DNA of 64,000 nt from an uncultured Collinsella sp. (lineage in GTDB: Bacteria > Actinomycetota > Coriobacteriia > Coriobacteriales > Coriobacteriaceae): NCBI GenBank assembly GCA_902491395.1, contig CABUHO010000003.1, forward strand, positions 1-64,000. Reading direction: 5' to 3'. The position numbers were made by a program, and so were the translations under genes. A model generated the notes under the pieces. The model did no database searches, was not told the DNA's origin, and worked only from the letters and a program-made list of their open reading frames with translations. Shown here piece after piece: positions 9,033 to 16,901 of the stretch. The number at the start of each line of letters is the position of its first letter. The first letter of the stretch is position 1.

Positions 9033-9071
9033 CAAGAAGGGGGGCGGTCCAGACGGGCTGCCCCCTTCTTG
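9033..9071. terminator. Bidirectional terminator
   Basis: CAAGAAGGGGG pairs with CCCCCTTCTTG around a GC-rich inner stem. It separates the convergent PHP and RNA methyltransferase genes. Confidence 0.8.
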
Positions 9072-9081
9072 TGCCGGTGGA

Positions 9082-10530
9082 TTAGCGACGCTCGAGGACC
9101 GCGACGGTCTCGGTGTGGTCGGTATGGGGAAACATGTCGACCGGCGTGATCTTGAGCAGGCGGTAGCCGCCATCGAGGAGCTGATGCAAGTCTCGCTCTT
9201 GGGTGACGGGATTGCAGCTGATGTAGGTGATGCGGCGTGGCTTGAGCGCGCAAGCGGCTTCGAGGAACTCGGGTGTGGAGCCGGCGCGTGGCGGGTCGAT
9301 GGAGAGAACGTCAACGCGCTCGTTGTTATCGGCGGCATCGAGGATGTAGCCAGTGGCATCGTCAGCCATAAACCACGCGTTACGGGTAAGACCGTTGAGC
9401 TCGGCGTTGCGACGTGCGTCGGCAATGCCGGCGGGGTTGCGCTCTACACCGAGCAGCATAATGCCGGCGCCTTTGTCCTGGGCATCTTTTGCGGCGCACA
9501 GACCGATGGTTCCGCTGCCGCAGTAGGCATCCATGAGTACGTCGCCCTGCTGCAAATCCATGCCGTCGATAGCGAGCTGATAGAGCAGCTCGGTCTGCTG
9601 CGGATTGGTCTGATAGAACGCGGTAGGGGAGATATCGAATTCGCAGCCGAGCAGCTGGTCGCGCATGCATTCGGCGCCATAGACGATACGGGTTTCCTCG
9701 CCCAAGATGGCATTGCCAGGGCGCCCGTTGATGTTTTGAGCGACGGTGACGATATGCGGATCAAGCGCCGCGACGGCTTCAAAGAACTCCTGCGCATGCG
9801 GCAGGTCGCGCTGAGCGGTCACGAGGGTGACCATGATCTGGTCGGTGCGCCAGCCACAGCGAACGACGGCATAGCGAAGCAGCCCCAGATGCTTATCTTC
9901 GTTAAAGGCGGGAATGTGCAGACGTTCGGCCTCGCGCGCGATGCCGTTGAGAATCTGACGAGCGCCCGGCGCCTCAACGGGGCATTTGGGAACGGCAACG
10001 ATCTTGTGCGTGCCGCGCTCAAAAAAGCCGCAGCGGACAGCGCCCTCCTTGCCGGGAGCAAAGGGGGTGGCAGCCTTATGACGAAAACCGCGCGGAGCAG
10101 GATACTTGCCCGGGTCGCCCAGGGTAACACCCATACCGCGAATGGGATCCACGGCAACACCCTCGCGCTCACAGAGCTCAGCAAACAGCTCCTCCATAGC
10201 AGCCTGCTTGGCCGCCAACTGCTTCTTATAAGGACGATTGAGCGCCGTGCACCCACCGCAAGCTTTCATGATCGAACAGGGAGACTTGGGGTCCACAACC
10301 TTACGCGCAGACGAAACCGGATCTTTATGCGAGCGCTTGGAGCGAGTCTGAGATGCCTTATCCTCGCTCCGACGAGAACTGGAGCGCTTGGCCTTAGCCT
10401 TGCCCTTGGCCGACTTACCCTTCGCATCCTGAGACGACTTGGATTTCGTAGAAGATTTTTTCTCCTCCGACCCCTCAGCCGCCTCGATCAAAGCACGACG
10501 AGCCTTACGCTCCGCACGAGATTCTGCCAT
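9082..10530 (-). CDS. TrmA/RumA-type (RlmD-like) RNA 5-methyluridine methyltransferase
   Basis: This 482-residue SAM-dependent enzyme methylates C5 of a uridine in 23S rRNA or tRNA. After a Lys/Ser/Arg-rich, probably RNA-binding extension of about 80 residues, the cluster CSIMKACGGC supplies cysteines for the [4Fe-4S] site of this family. The SAM-binding segment LMDAYCGSGTIGL and the catalytic block DPPRAG with the nucleophile in SCNPVTQERDL are intact. The end, HTDHTETVAVLERR, is typical for the family. The target base cannot be assigned: RlmD, RlmCD and TrmA homologues look alike. The charged extension is longer than in E. coli RlmD. Confidence 0.93.
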   Translation of the reverse strand: MAESRAERKARRALIEAAEGSEEKKSSTKSKSSQDAKGKSAKGKAKAKRSSSRRSEDKASQTRSKRSHKDPVSSARKVVDPKSPCSIMKACGGCTALNRPYKKQLAAKQAAMEELFAELCEREGVAVDPIRGMGVTLGDPGKYPAPRGFRHKAATPFAPGKEGAVRCGFFERGTHKIVAVPKCPVEAPGARQILNGIAREAERLHIPAFNEDKHLGLLRYAVVRCGWRTDQIMVTLVTAQRDLPHAQEFFEAVAALDPHIVTVAQNINGRPGNAILGEETRIVYGAECMRDQLLGCEFDISPTAFYQTNPQQTELLYQLAIDGMDLQQGDVLMDAYCGSGTIGLCAAKDAQDKGAGIMLLGVERNPAGIADARRNAELNGLTRNAWFMADDATGYILDAADNNERVDVLSIDPPRAGSTPEFLEAACALKPRRITYISCNPVTQERDLHQLLDGGYRLLKITPVDMFPHTDHTETVAVLERR

Positions 10531-10641
10531 GAATTAACTCCACTATTAAAGAAAAAGAAAAGTCCGAAGCAATTGTACCGTGCCAAGCTAGTGGACGATA
10601 TACAAGCGGCCATTTCATGTCAGCGATAAGTCCAACGACGT

Positions 10642-10788
10642 TTGCCCGGCGCGGGCGGGGAGCGGCGCGGAATTAAGTTTATCGCGAGTTCCGCACGCAA
10701 AGGAAAGCACTAAATGTGCTTTCCGTCTTGCGCAGGACTGTAGAGCAGGAAACTTAATTCCGCGCCGCTCCCCGCCCGCGCCGGGCAA
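10642..10788. repeat. Long nested palindrome P1 (39-bp perfect arms)
   Basis: Arms at 10642-10680 and 10750-10788 are perfect inverted copies of 39 bases, GC-rich outside and ending in AATTAAGTTT inside. The spacer holds a second hairpin (GGAAAGCAC pairs with GTGCTTTCC, 10702-10724) extended by CGCAA/TTGCG. There is no T-tract and no reading frame. As RNA this would form a single rod of about 147 bases. Confidence 0.9.
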
Positions 10789-10796
10789 GCCCTCCC

Positions 10797-10825
10797 TTGT
10801 ACTCTATCCCACTAAAGTGTATGAT
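10797..10825 (+). promoter_or_regulatory. Promoter of the amino-acid ABC importer
   Basis: TTGTAC (10797-10802), exactly 17 bases, then TATGAT (10820-10825). A small palindrome, CACTAAAGTG (10810-10819), lies in the spacer. Confidence 0.75.
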
Positions 10826-10843
10826 TCTGAACGTTACATGACT

Positions 10844-10863
10844 CACTTTACTTAACTAAAGTG
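10844..10863 (+). promoter_or_regulatory. Candidate operator CACTTTA-N6-TAAAGTG
   Basis: A perfect 7-bp inverted repeat lies just downstream of the predicted transcription start, where a repressor would block transcription. A 16-base near copy (14 of 16 identical, CTTTACTTA..TAAAG) occurs upstream of ilvE at 42824-42839. The regulator is unknown. Confidence 0.6.
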
Positions 10864-10881
10864 CCATCAAGGGGGAATACC

Positions 10882-11742
10882 ATGAATACCGATATGTCTC
10901 GTCGTCAGTTTGTTGGTCTAGCCGGCTCGCTTGCCACGGTGCTTGGCCTTGGTCTTGTCGGCTGCGGCGGTGGTGCCGGCAAGGGCTCCGCTGCTGGCTC
11001 TGCCGCGGCCAAGGATGTGAAGGGCGCTGCGGAGTCCAAGAAGCTCGTCGTGGGCTTTGACAAGTCCTATCCTCCGTATGGCTTTGTGGGCGACGATGGC
11101 GAGTACACCGGCTTTGATCTCGATCTGGCCAAGGCTGTTGCCAATAAGCAGGGCTGGGAGGTCAAATACGAGGCTATCGACTGGGATGCCAAGGACACGC
11201 TGCTCAACTCGGGCGCCATCAACTGCATCTGGAACGGCTTTACCATGGAGGGCCGCGAGGATGACTACACGTTCTCCGATCCGTACATGCTTAACGAGCA
11301 GGTGCTCGTGGTCAAGAAGGACGCGGGCATCAAGAGCTGGGATGACCTTGCCGGCAAGACCGTGATTACCCAGACCGATTCCGCCGCTCAGGACGTGCTC
11401 GAGGGCGACCAGAAGGATCTGGCCGCGACGTTTGCCACGCTCGATACCATTGGCGAGTACAACACGGCCTTTATGCAGCTCGAGAGCGGCGCGGTCGACG
11501 CCGTGGCTTGCGACCTTTCGATTGCTCAGTATCAGCTTGCCGCTAAGCCAGATGCCTATACGCAGCTTGACGAGCCGCTGTCCAGCGAGCACTACGCCGT
11601 CGGCTTTAAGAAGGGCGACACCAAGTCGGCCGATGCTGTAACCGAGTCGCTCAGGGCACTCTACGAGGACGGTACGGTCAAGGACCTGTGCGATAAATAC
11701 GCAAGCTATGGCCTATCCTTCGACAACTGGGTTTTGAAATAG
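10882..11742 (+). CDS. Amino-acid ABC transporter substrate-binding lipoprotein
   Basis: A 286-residue extracytoplasmic solute-binding protein (SBP family 3) that delivers an amino acid to the permease encoded next. The signal sequence combines a twin-arginine motif (SRRQFVGLA) with a lipobox ending at Cys28 (GLGLVGC), so it is probably Tat-exported and lipidated. The mature part begins with a Gly/Ala/Ser linker, then LVVGFDKSYPPYGFVGDDGEYTGFDLDLA, the classical family 3 start with the ligand-binding Arg later (GFTMEGRED). The ATG at 10882 follows AAGGGGGAA; the in-frame GTG 21 bases earlier overlaps the putative operator and is rejected. The last codons overlap palindrome P2. Ligand specificity is not readable. 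Confidence 0.94.
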   Translation: MNTDMSRRQFVGLAGSLATVLGLGLVGCGGGAGKGSAAGSAAAKDVKGAAESKKLVVGFDKSYPPYGFVGDDGEYTGFDLDLAKAVANKQGWEVKYEAIDWDAKDTLLNSGAINCIWNGFTMEGREDDYTFSDPYMLNEQVLVVKKDAGIKSWDDLAGKTVITQTDSAAQDVLEGDQKDLAATFATLDTIGEYNTAFMQLESGAVDAVACDLSIAQYQLAAKPDAYTQLDEPLSSEHYAVGFKKGDTKSADAVTESLRALYEDGTVKDLCDKYASYGLSFDNWVLK

Positions 11743-11840
11743 CCACAGCACCCAACCTTGCGGCTCCAACCCTCCTCGCGTACCAAAGTACGCATCGTCG
11801 GGCTTGTCGCTCGCAATCTTGGGCACTGTGCCTATTTCAA
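11734..11840. repeat. Long nested palindrome P2 overlapping a stop codon
   Basis: Arms at 11734-11755 and 11819-11840 match at 19 of 22 positions (TTGAAATAG at one end, CTATTTCAA at the other). Inside are TTGCG/CGCAA and a perfect GCGTAC/GTACGC tip. The left arm includes the TAG stop of the binding-protein gene. It separates that gene from its permease and could slow 3' decay or cap the high-expression first cistron. Confidence 0.85.
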
Positions 11841-11880
11841 TTAACGCCCGCTGTTCTGTTGTCGTGAAAGAGAGCTTAGG

Positions 11881-12534
11881 TTGACTATTCAGGTCATGAT
11901 GCAGATGCTTGGCCAGGGATTCTTGGTCAGTTTGCAGCTGTTTGTGCTGACGCTGCTCGGGTCGATTCCGCTGGGGATCCCCGTGGCGTTCATGCGCATG
12001 AGCAAAATTGCGCCGCTGCGTTGGATTGCGCGCATCTATATTTCGGTGATGCGCGGCACGCCGCTTATGCTGCAGATGTTTGCGATCTACTTTGCCCCGT
12101 ACTACGTGTTTGGCATCTCGCTCACGCCCGATTCCAAATGGACGGCGTGCGTCGTGGCGTTCATCATCAACTACGCCGGCTACTTTGCCGAGATCTATCG
12201 CTCGGGCCTGCAGTCGATTCCGCGCGGTCAATATGAGGCCGCCGAGGTGCTGGGCTACTCGCGTCTGCAGACGTTTCTGTATATCGTGATGCCGCAGGTC
12301 GCCAAGCGCATTTTGCCGGCGATGGGCAACGAGATCATCACACTGGTCAAGGACACGTCGCTGGCGTTCGCCATCGGCGTGGGCGAGATGTTCTCGACGG
12401 CCAAGGCGCTGGTCGCCTCGCAGGTGAGCATGGTGCCGTTTGCGATTGCGGCGCTGATCTACTGGGTCTTTAACTTTGTGGTCGAGATGCTGCTGGGTGC
12501 CGCCGAAAAGAAGCTGGACTATTACCATGACTAA
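11881..12534 (+). CDS. Amino-acid ABC transporter permease (HisM/GlnP family)
   Basis: A 217-residue inner-membrane permease, the translocation path for the amino acid brought by the upstream lipoprotein. It has the usual 5 hydrophobic segments and the ATPase-contact EAA loop, seen as EAAEVLGYSRLQTFLYIVMPQ, and the early RGTPLMLQMF segment typical of the HisMQ family. The frame starts with TTG at 11881; the ATG at 11896 is an alternative because the ribosome site is weak. The end overlaps the ATPase gene by 8 bases (ATGACTAA), so those two are translationally coupled. Confidence 0.93.
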   Translation: MTIQVMMQMLGQGFLVSLQLFVLTLLGSIPLGIPVAFMRMSKIAPLRWIARIYISVMRGTPLMLQMFAIYFAPYYVFGISLTPDSKWTACVVAFIINYAGYFAEIYRSGLQSIPRGQYEAAEVLGYSRLQTFLYIVMPQVAKRILPAMGNEIITLVKDTSLAFAIGVGEMFSTAKALVASQVSMVPFAIAALIYWVFNFVVEMLLGAAEKKLDYYHD

Positions 12535-13291
12535 CTCAGTGATGAAAATCGAAAGCGCGCGCAAGGCGTTTGGCGGCAATGAGGTGCTCAAGGATATTTC
12601 GCTCGAGATCAAGCGCGGCGAGGTCGTGGCGATTATCGGGCTTTCGGGCGGCGGTAAGTCCACGCTGCTGCGCTGCGCCACGCTGCTCGAGACGCTCGAC
12701 GGAGGCTCGCTCTCGTTTGGCGACCTTGCCGTTGCGACGGATGCGGGTTCGGTCGCGGTCTATGCGAAGGGCGATGTGCCCAGGCAGGCGCGCTCGCGAT
12801 TTGGCCTGGTGTTTCAGAACTACAATCTGTTCCCGCACTATACCGTGATGAAAAACATCACCGATGCGCCGATCCGTGTTCTTAAGCGCCCGCGCGAGCA
12901 GGCGGAAGCTCGTGCGCATGAATTGATTGCTCAGATGGGGCTTGTGGGCAACGAGAACAAGGTTCCGTGTGAGCTTTCGGGCGGTCAGCAACAGCGCGTG
13001 AGTATCGCCCGCGCCTTGGCGCTCGACCCGGAAATCTTGTTCTTTGACGAGCCGACCTCGGCGCTCGATCCCGAGCTAACGGCCGAGGTGCTGCGTGTCA
13101 TTAAAGACCTTGCCGCGCAGAATATGACGATGGTGATCGTGACCCACGCGATGCAGTTTGCGCGCGATGTTGCCGATCGCGTGGTCTTTATGGACGGAGG
13201 CCGCATTGTCGAGGAGGGTCCGGCCGAGCAGGTTATCGACCATCCGCGCGAGCAGCGCACGCGTGAGTTTTTGAGCCGTATCGAGGGATAG
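12527..13291 (+). CDS. Amino-acid ABC transporter ATP-binding protein (GlnQ family)
   Basis: A 254-residue ATPase that powers the importer. Walker A reads GLSGGGKST (a Gly replaces the more usual Ser), the Q-loop VFQNYNLFPHYTV is the GlnQ/HisP form, the signature is LSGGQQQR, and Walker B is ILFFDEPTSALDPEL, followed by the switch His in IVTHAM. Length and order of motifs are standard for polar amino-acid importers. The ATG at 12527 overlaps the end of the permease gene; a second in-frame ATG at 12542 is possible. A strong terminator follows, closing a three-gene operon. Confidence 0.95.
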   Translation: MTNSVMKIESARKAFGGNEVLKDISLEIKRGEVVAIIGLSGGGKSTLLRCATLLETLDGGSLSFGDLAVATDAGSVAVYAKGDVPRQARSRFGLVFQNYNLFPHYTVMKNITDAPIRVLKRPREQAEARAHELIAQMGLVGNENKVPCELSGGQQQRVSIARALALDPEILFFDEPTSALDPELTAEVLRVIKDLAAQNMTMVIVTHAMQFARDVADRVVFMDGGRIVEEGPAEQVIDHPREQRTREFLSRIEG

Positions 13292-13324
13292 GCTCAGGTA
13301 TTTGCTCAACTATTAATTGAGGCG

Positions 13325-13361
13325 AAGCCGCCGCAGGTCTTACGGTCTGTGGCGGCTTTTT
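13325..13361 (+). terminator. Rho-independent terminator of the amino-acid importer operon
   Basis: AAGCCGCCGCAG pairs with CTGTGGCGGCTT, followed by five T. Confidence 0.9.
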
Positions 13362-13601
13362 GTTTGCATCGGCGGGGTTCAATAATCGCCTCACAAGCTT
13401 GTCTCTTCCTCTCGCCGCCTGTATCCATACGTGTGCCGAAAGGTGTGCATGGACGGTCGCCCGTGAGGGTAGGGTGGTGGCATAGGACATTTGGAGGGTG
13501 AGTCGGCTCGGCTGCCGACCATGCTGCTCCCGGGATGGCACCGACCGCGAACTCTCCCCGTTGGCGTCGCGCAATGCGCGCGGCCCCGCAAGGAGGTCAT
13601 C
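13362..13601 (+). other. 240-base leader/intergenic region upstream of the EF-G-like gene
   Basis: No convincing gene is seen. It holds small hairpins, among them TCCAT..ATGGA around a GTGCC-GAAA-GGTG tip near 13424-13453 and GTCGGC/GCCGAC at 13502-13519. It ends in a strong AGGAGG site. A structured 5' leader is possible but I recognise no known riboswitch. Confidence 0.45.
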
Positions 13602-15677
13602 ATGGGTGCTCCCAAGACCGGCAATGTAAGGAACGTGGTGCTCGTAGGCCAAGGCGGGGTGGGCAAGACTTCACTCGCCGAGGCCATGCTCCACCTTTCT
13701 GGCAAGACCGCCCGCCTGGGCGGCCACGACGGCACCAAGCCCACGCTCGACTATGACCCCGAAGAGGTCAAGCGTGCATTTTCCATCTCGACGACCATTG
13801 CACCGATCGACTGGAAGGGCGCGCGCATCAATGTGCTCGATGCCCCGTGTTACCCCGATTTTATCGGCGACGCCTTTGCCGCGATGAGCGTCTGCGAGAC
13901 GGCTCTGTTTGTGGTCGACGCCGAGGCCGGCCCGCAGCCTACGACGGTTAAGCTCTGGTATGCCGCCGAGGACCTGCGTCTGGCGCGTGCGGTGTTCGTA
14001 AACCGCCTGTCGCGCTCCGAGGCCAGCTTTGCGACCACGATGGACCTGCTGCAAGAGCGCTTTGGCACGCGCCTGGGCGCCGTGACCCTTCCCTGGGGCG
14101 AGGGCGAGGACTTTGACGGCATCATCGACCTGGTGCGCATGAAGGCGCGCCATTGCAACGGCACCGAAGCCGTTGAGTCGGAGATTCCCGAGGAGTATCG
14201 TGCCCAGGCCGAGGAGGCCCATGACCATCTGTGCGAGTTGGTGGCCGAGGCCGACGATGAGCTGATGATGAAGTACCTGGAAGGCGAGGAGACGCTGACG
14301 CAGGAGGAGCTTGAGGGCCTGCTGTCGAAGGCGATCGCCGAGCGCATCTTTGTGCCGGTCTTTGCGGGCGATTGCATTAAGGAGCAGGGCGTCAACTCGC
14401 TGATGGACGACATTGCCACGTATTTCCCGGCGCCGACTGACTACGGCGAGATGCCGCTCATCGATGGCGATTCGCTCAAGATCTCGAGTGACGATGACCG
14501 TCCGGTGGCATTTGTGTTTAAGACGCTGGCCGACCCGCAGCAGGGCCGCATCAGCTTTATTAAGGTACTGACGGGTACGCTTGAGCCGGGCCTTGAGCTG
14601 ATCAATGCGCGAACGCGCAAGGGCGAACGTCTGGCTCACCTGTATGTGATGTGCGGCCGCGACATGACCGAGGTCGGTCACGCCTATGCCGGCGACATCA
14701 TCGTGGCGCCCAAGCTGGCTGCCGAGACGGGCGATACGCTCTCGATTACCGGCAAGGTCGAGGCCGCGGCGTTTAAGTTCCCCAACTCGCAGTACCGCAT
14801 CGCCATTGAGGCCGAGAATCGCGGCGATGAAGAGAAGCTTTACACGTTTATCGAGAAGGCCTGCAAGGCCGATCCGACCATGAGCATCGACCGCGACGAG
14901 GAGACCGGGCAGACCATCATCTCGGCGGTGGGTGAGGCGCAGGTTTCGGTGCTGCTCAACCGTTTGGAAGACCGTACCAAGGTTGTGGCAAAGAGCGTGC
15001 CGATCCGCATTCCGTATCGCGAGACCATCCGCCGCACGGCAAGCGCCCAAGGTCGCCACAAGAAGCAGACTGGCGGCGCCGGTCAGTACGGCGACTGCTG
15101 GCTGCGTGTTGAGCCGCTCATTGGGCCCGACGGCACGAGCGACGGCTATGAGTTTGTTGACGAGGTCGTGGGTGGCCGCATCCCGCGCTCGCTCATCCCC
15201 GCCGTGGACAAGGGCGTCCAGGAGACCATGAAGGACGGTATTATTGCCGGCTACCCGCTCACGGGCATTCGCGTGGCTGTGTACGACGGCTCGTATCATA
15301 GCGTCGACTCCAACGAGATGGCGTTCCGCGCGGCGGCTCGCATCGGTCTGCGCAAGGCATGCGCCGATGCCGACCCGGTGGTGCTGGAGCCCATCGAGGA
15401 AATTACGGTGACTATCCCCGAGAGCTACGCCGGCGCCGTGATGGGCGACATCTCGGCATCGCGCGGTCGCGTGACGGGCATGGAGACCGATGAGCGCGGT
15501 GACACCGTGGTCATCGCTCAAGCCCCGCTGGCTGAGCTGACGGATTATTCGACGCGTCTGCGCTCCATCACGCGCGGCACGGGCGACTTTACCATGAAGC
15601 CCGCAGGCTATGAGCAGGTGCCTTATGACGTTCAGGCCAAGCTGGTCGAGCGCTATGAGGAAGGCCGCGCCAAGTAA
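13602..15677 (+). CDS. EF-G-like protein (FusA2-type translational GTPase paralogue)
   Basis: A 691-residue protein with the complete EF-G domain order: G domain, domains II-III, a domain IV-like fold with GAGQYGDCWLRVEP, and a C-terminal RNP-like domain (GAVMGDISASRGRV). The P-loop GQGGVGKT is intact, but G3 reads DAPCYPDF where true EF-G has DTPGHVDF, losing the GTPase His, and G4 reads NRLSR in place of NKxD. Switch I is also altered. Mycobacterial EF-G2 is a similar paralogue reported to lack ribosome-stimulated GTPase activity, so this is probably not the main translocase. AGGAGG fixes the ATG at 13602; the longer frame upstream is rejected. Confidence 0.92.
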   Translation: MGAPKTGNVRNVVLVGQGGVGKTSLAEAMLHLSGKTARLGGHDGTKPTLDYDPEEVKRAFSISTTIAPIDWKGARINVLDAPCYPDFIGDAFAAMSVCETALFVVDAEAGPQPTTVKLWYAAEDLRLARAVFVNRLSRSEASFATTMDLLQERFGTRLGAVTLPWGEGEDFDGIIDLVRMKARHCNGTEAVESEIPEEYRAQAEEAHDHLCELVAEADDELMMKYLEGEETLTQEELEGLLSKAIAERIFVPVFAGDCIKEQGVNSLMDDIATYFPAPTDYGEMPLIDGDSLKISSDDDRPVAFVFKTLADPQQGRISFIKVLTGTLEPGLELINARTRKGERLAHLYVMCGRDMTEVGHAYAGDIIVAPKLAAETGDTLSITGKVEAAAFKFPNSQYRIAIEAENRGDEEKLYTFIEKACKADPTMSIDRDEETGQTIISAVGEAQVSVLLNRLEDRTKVVAKSVPIRIPYRETIRRTASAQGRHKKQTGGAGQYGDCWLRVEPLIGPDGTSDGYEFVDEVVGGRIPRSLIPAVDKGVQETMKDGIIAGYPLTGIRVAVYDGSYHSVDSNEMAFRAAARIGLRKACADADPVVLEPIEEITVTIPESYAGAVMGDISASRGRVTGMETDERGDTVVIAQAPLAELTDYSTRLRSITRGTGDFTMKPAGYEQVPYDVQAKLVERYEEGRAK

Positions 15678-15711
15678 CGTGTGGCGTTGCCTGTAACATA
15701 CGCGCCGATGC

Positions 15712-15747
15712 AAGGGCCGCTCTGGGCGCTCCAGGGCGGCCCTTTTT
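15712..15747 (+). terminator. Rho-independent terminator
   Basis: AGGGCCGCTCTGG pairs with CCAGGGCGGCCCT and is followed by five T. It ends the EF-G-like gene. Confidence 0.9.
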
Positions 15748-15788
15748 GATCCCTGGGGTTGCAAATCGATTCATGTCGCGGTTGGGGG

Positions 15789-16772
15789 CTAGTCCCCCGA
15801 GGCCTGGTTGCGGCCGGTGGCGTAGTCGATCTGCACGTGCGGCTGCAGGTTATAGCAGTACACATGGAAACAGAGGGTCTTGCCGTGGTCCTCGATCGAT
15901 TGTGCTTCCAGACGAATGCCGCGACAGACGAGTTCCTCTTCGTTATACATGGGCGTGACGCGGTAGAGCACATGGTTGCCTGTGTCGTGGATGTAGTCGA
16001 GGATCTGCTCTTCAAACGGCAGCATACCCGTTTCGTTGAGATAGCGCGTGCCGGTGAGGAGATTCTTGCGATTGGCGTTTTCGCCGCAGAGCGACCAGGC
16101 GATAAGGTGGCAGCGGTTGTAGAGGCTCTGGCCTGGAATAAAGCCGTAGCGCTGCTGGTGCCAACCGGCAGGATGGATACGCGAGATATCGCCGCGCTTG
16201 CCTTGACCGAGCGATTCGGGGCCCACGCAGGCGAGCGCTTTGCGGGTGCGGCCAAGGCTGTCGAGCTTGGAGAATTTCTTAAAGCAGCCCTCTTCGGTGG
16301 CACGATCGTATTCATCGAGCGTGAACGACGGCGTGCCCAACGGGTGCGTGCTGTCGGCGCGAAGGGCTACGTAGGGGTTGCCGGCGTAGTCGGGAATGCT
16401 GCTGAGGTAAACACCGCGGGCGCGGTTGAGGTCAGGGTTTTCCACCTCGTCGATGGGGGTGGCGGCACTGTCCGCGGAGGCGTCGTCACCGGTGTTGGTC
16501 GTGGCGGATTCGGGGCCATCGCCAGAGTCTTGGCTATTTTGAGAGTCCGAGGAGCTCGCTGTTCCCGATTCGAGCCGGGCAACCAGGTCCGCCTCGTCGT
16601 CGGTGCGGCTGGGACTCTCGTTTTGCTTCTCGGCCAGAGCCGCCGCCTGCTCATCACTTTGCGGCGACAACAGCTTGGGCGCCCCATCGAGCGATCCCGT
16701 AAACAGCGCAAACCCCAGCACCACGGCGGTACCGATGGAAAGTACTTGCTTGTAGGCGGACTTGCGCGACAT
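15789..16772 (-). CDS. Exported or membrane-anchored DNA/RNA non-specific endonuclease
   Basis: A 327-residue protein. Residues 8-26 are a hydrophobic signal or anchor after a basic N-terminus. Residues 35-115 are a low-complexity Ser/Asp/Glu/Thr linker. The nuclease domain follows, with the bba-Me active-site motif NRCHLIAWSLCG (H222 as general base; the family usually has DRGH) and the metal-site Asn in NANRKNLLTGTRYLN. The fold resembles streptococcal EndA/Sda-type DNases used for DNA uptake, nutrient scavenging or breakdown of extracellular DNA. It lies downstream of the LacI gene on the same strand but 129 bases away, so it probably has its own promoter. Confidence 0.88.
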   Translation of the reverse strand: MSRKSAYKQVLSIGTAVVLGFALFTGSLDGAPKLLSPQSDEQAAALAEKQNESPSRTDDEADLVARLESGTASSSDSQNSQDSGDGPESATTNTGDDASADSAATPIDEVENPDLNRARGVYLSSIPDYAGNPYVALRADSTHPLGTPSFTLDEYDRATEEGCFKKFSKLDSLGRTRKALACVGPESLGQGKRGDISRIHPAGWHQQRYGFIPGQSLYNRCHLIAWSLCGENANRKNLLTGTRYLNETGMLPFEEQILDYIHDTGNHVLYRVTPMYNEEELVCRGIRLEAQSIEDHGKTLCFHVYCYNLQPHVQIDYATGRNQASGD

Positions 16773-16901
16773 TGGGGCTCCTGGATGGACGGTTGGGAAT
16801 CTACCAGTCTAGCAGGAGCCGGCAGGGGCCGTTCTGTCGAACAAATACTTAAGATTTGGGACAAACACTACTGATTCATTTGCTTCATATTTGGCGTATG
16901 G

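Noticed and set aside
13671..15764. Open frame of 697 codons opposite the EF-G-like gene
   Set aside because: Antisense shadow of a conserved translational GTPase homologue.
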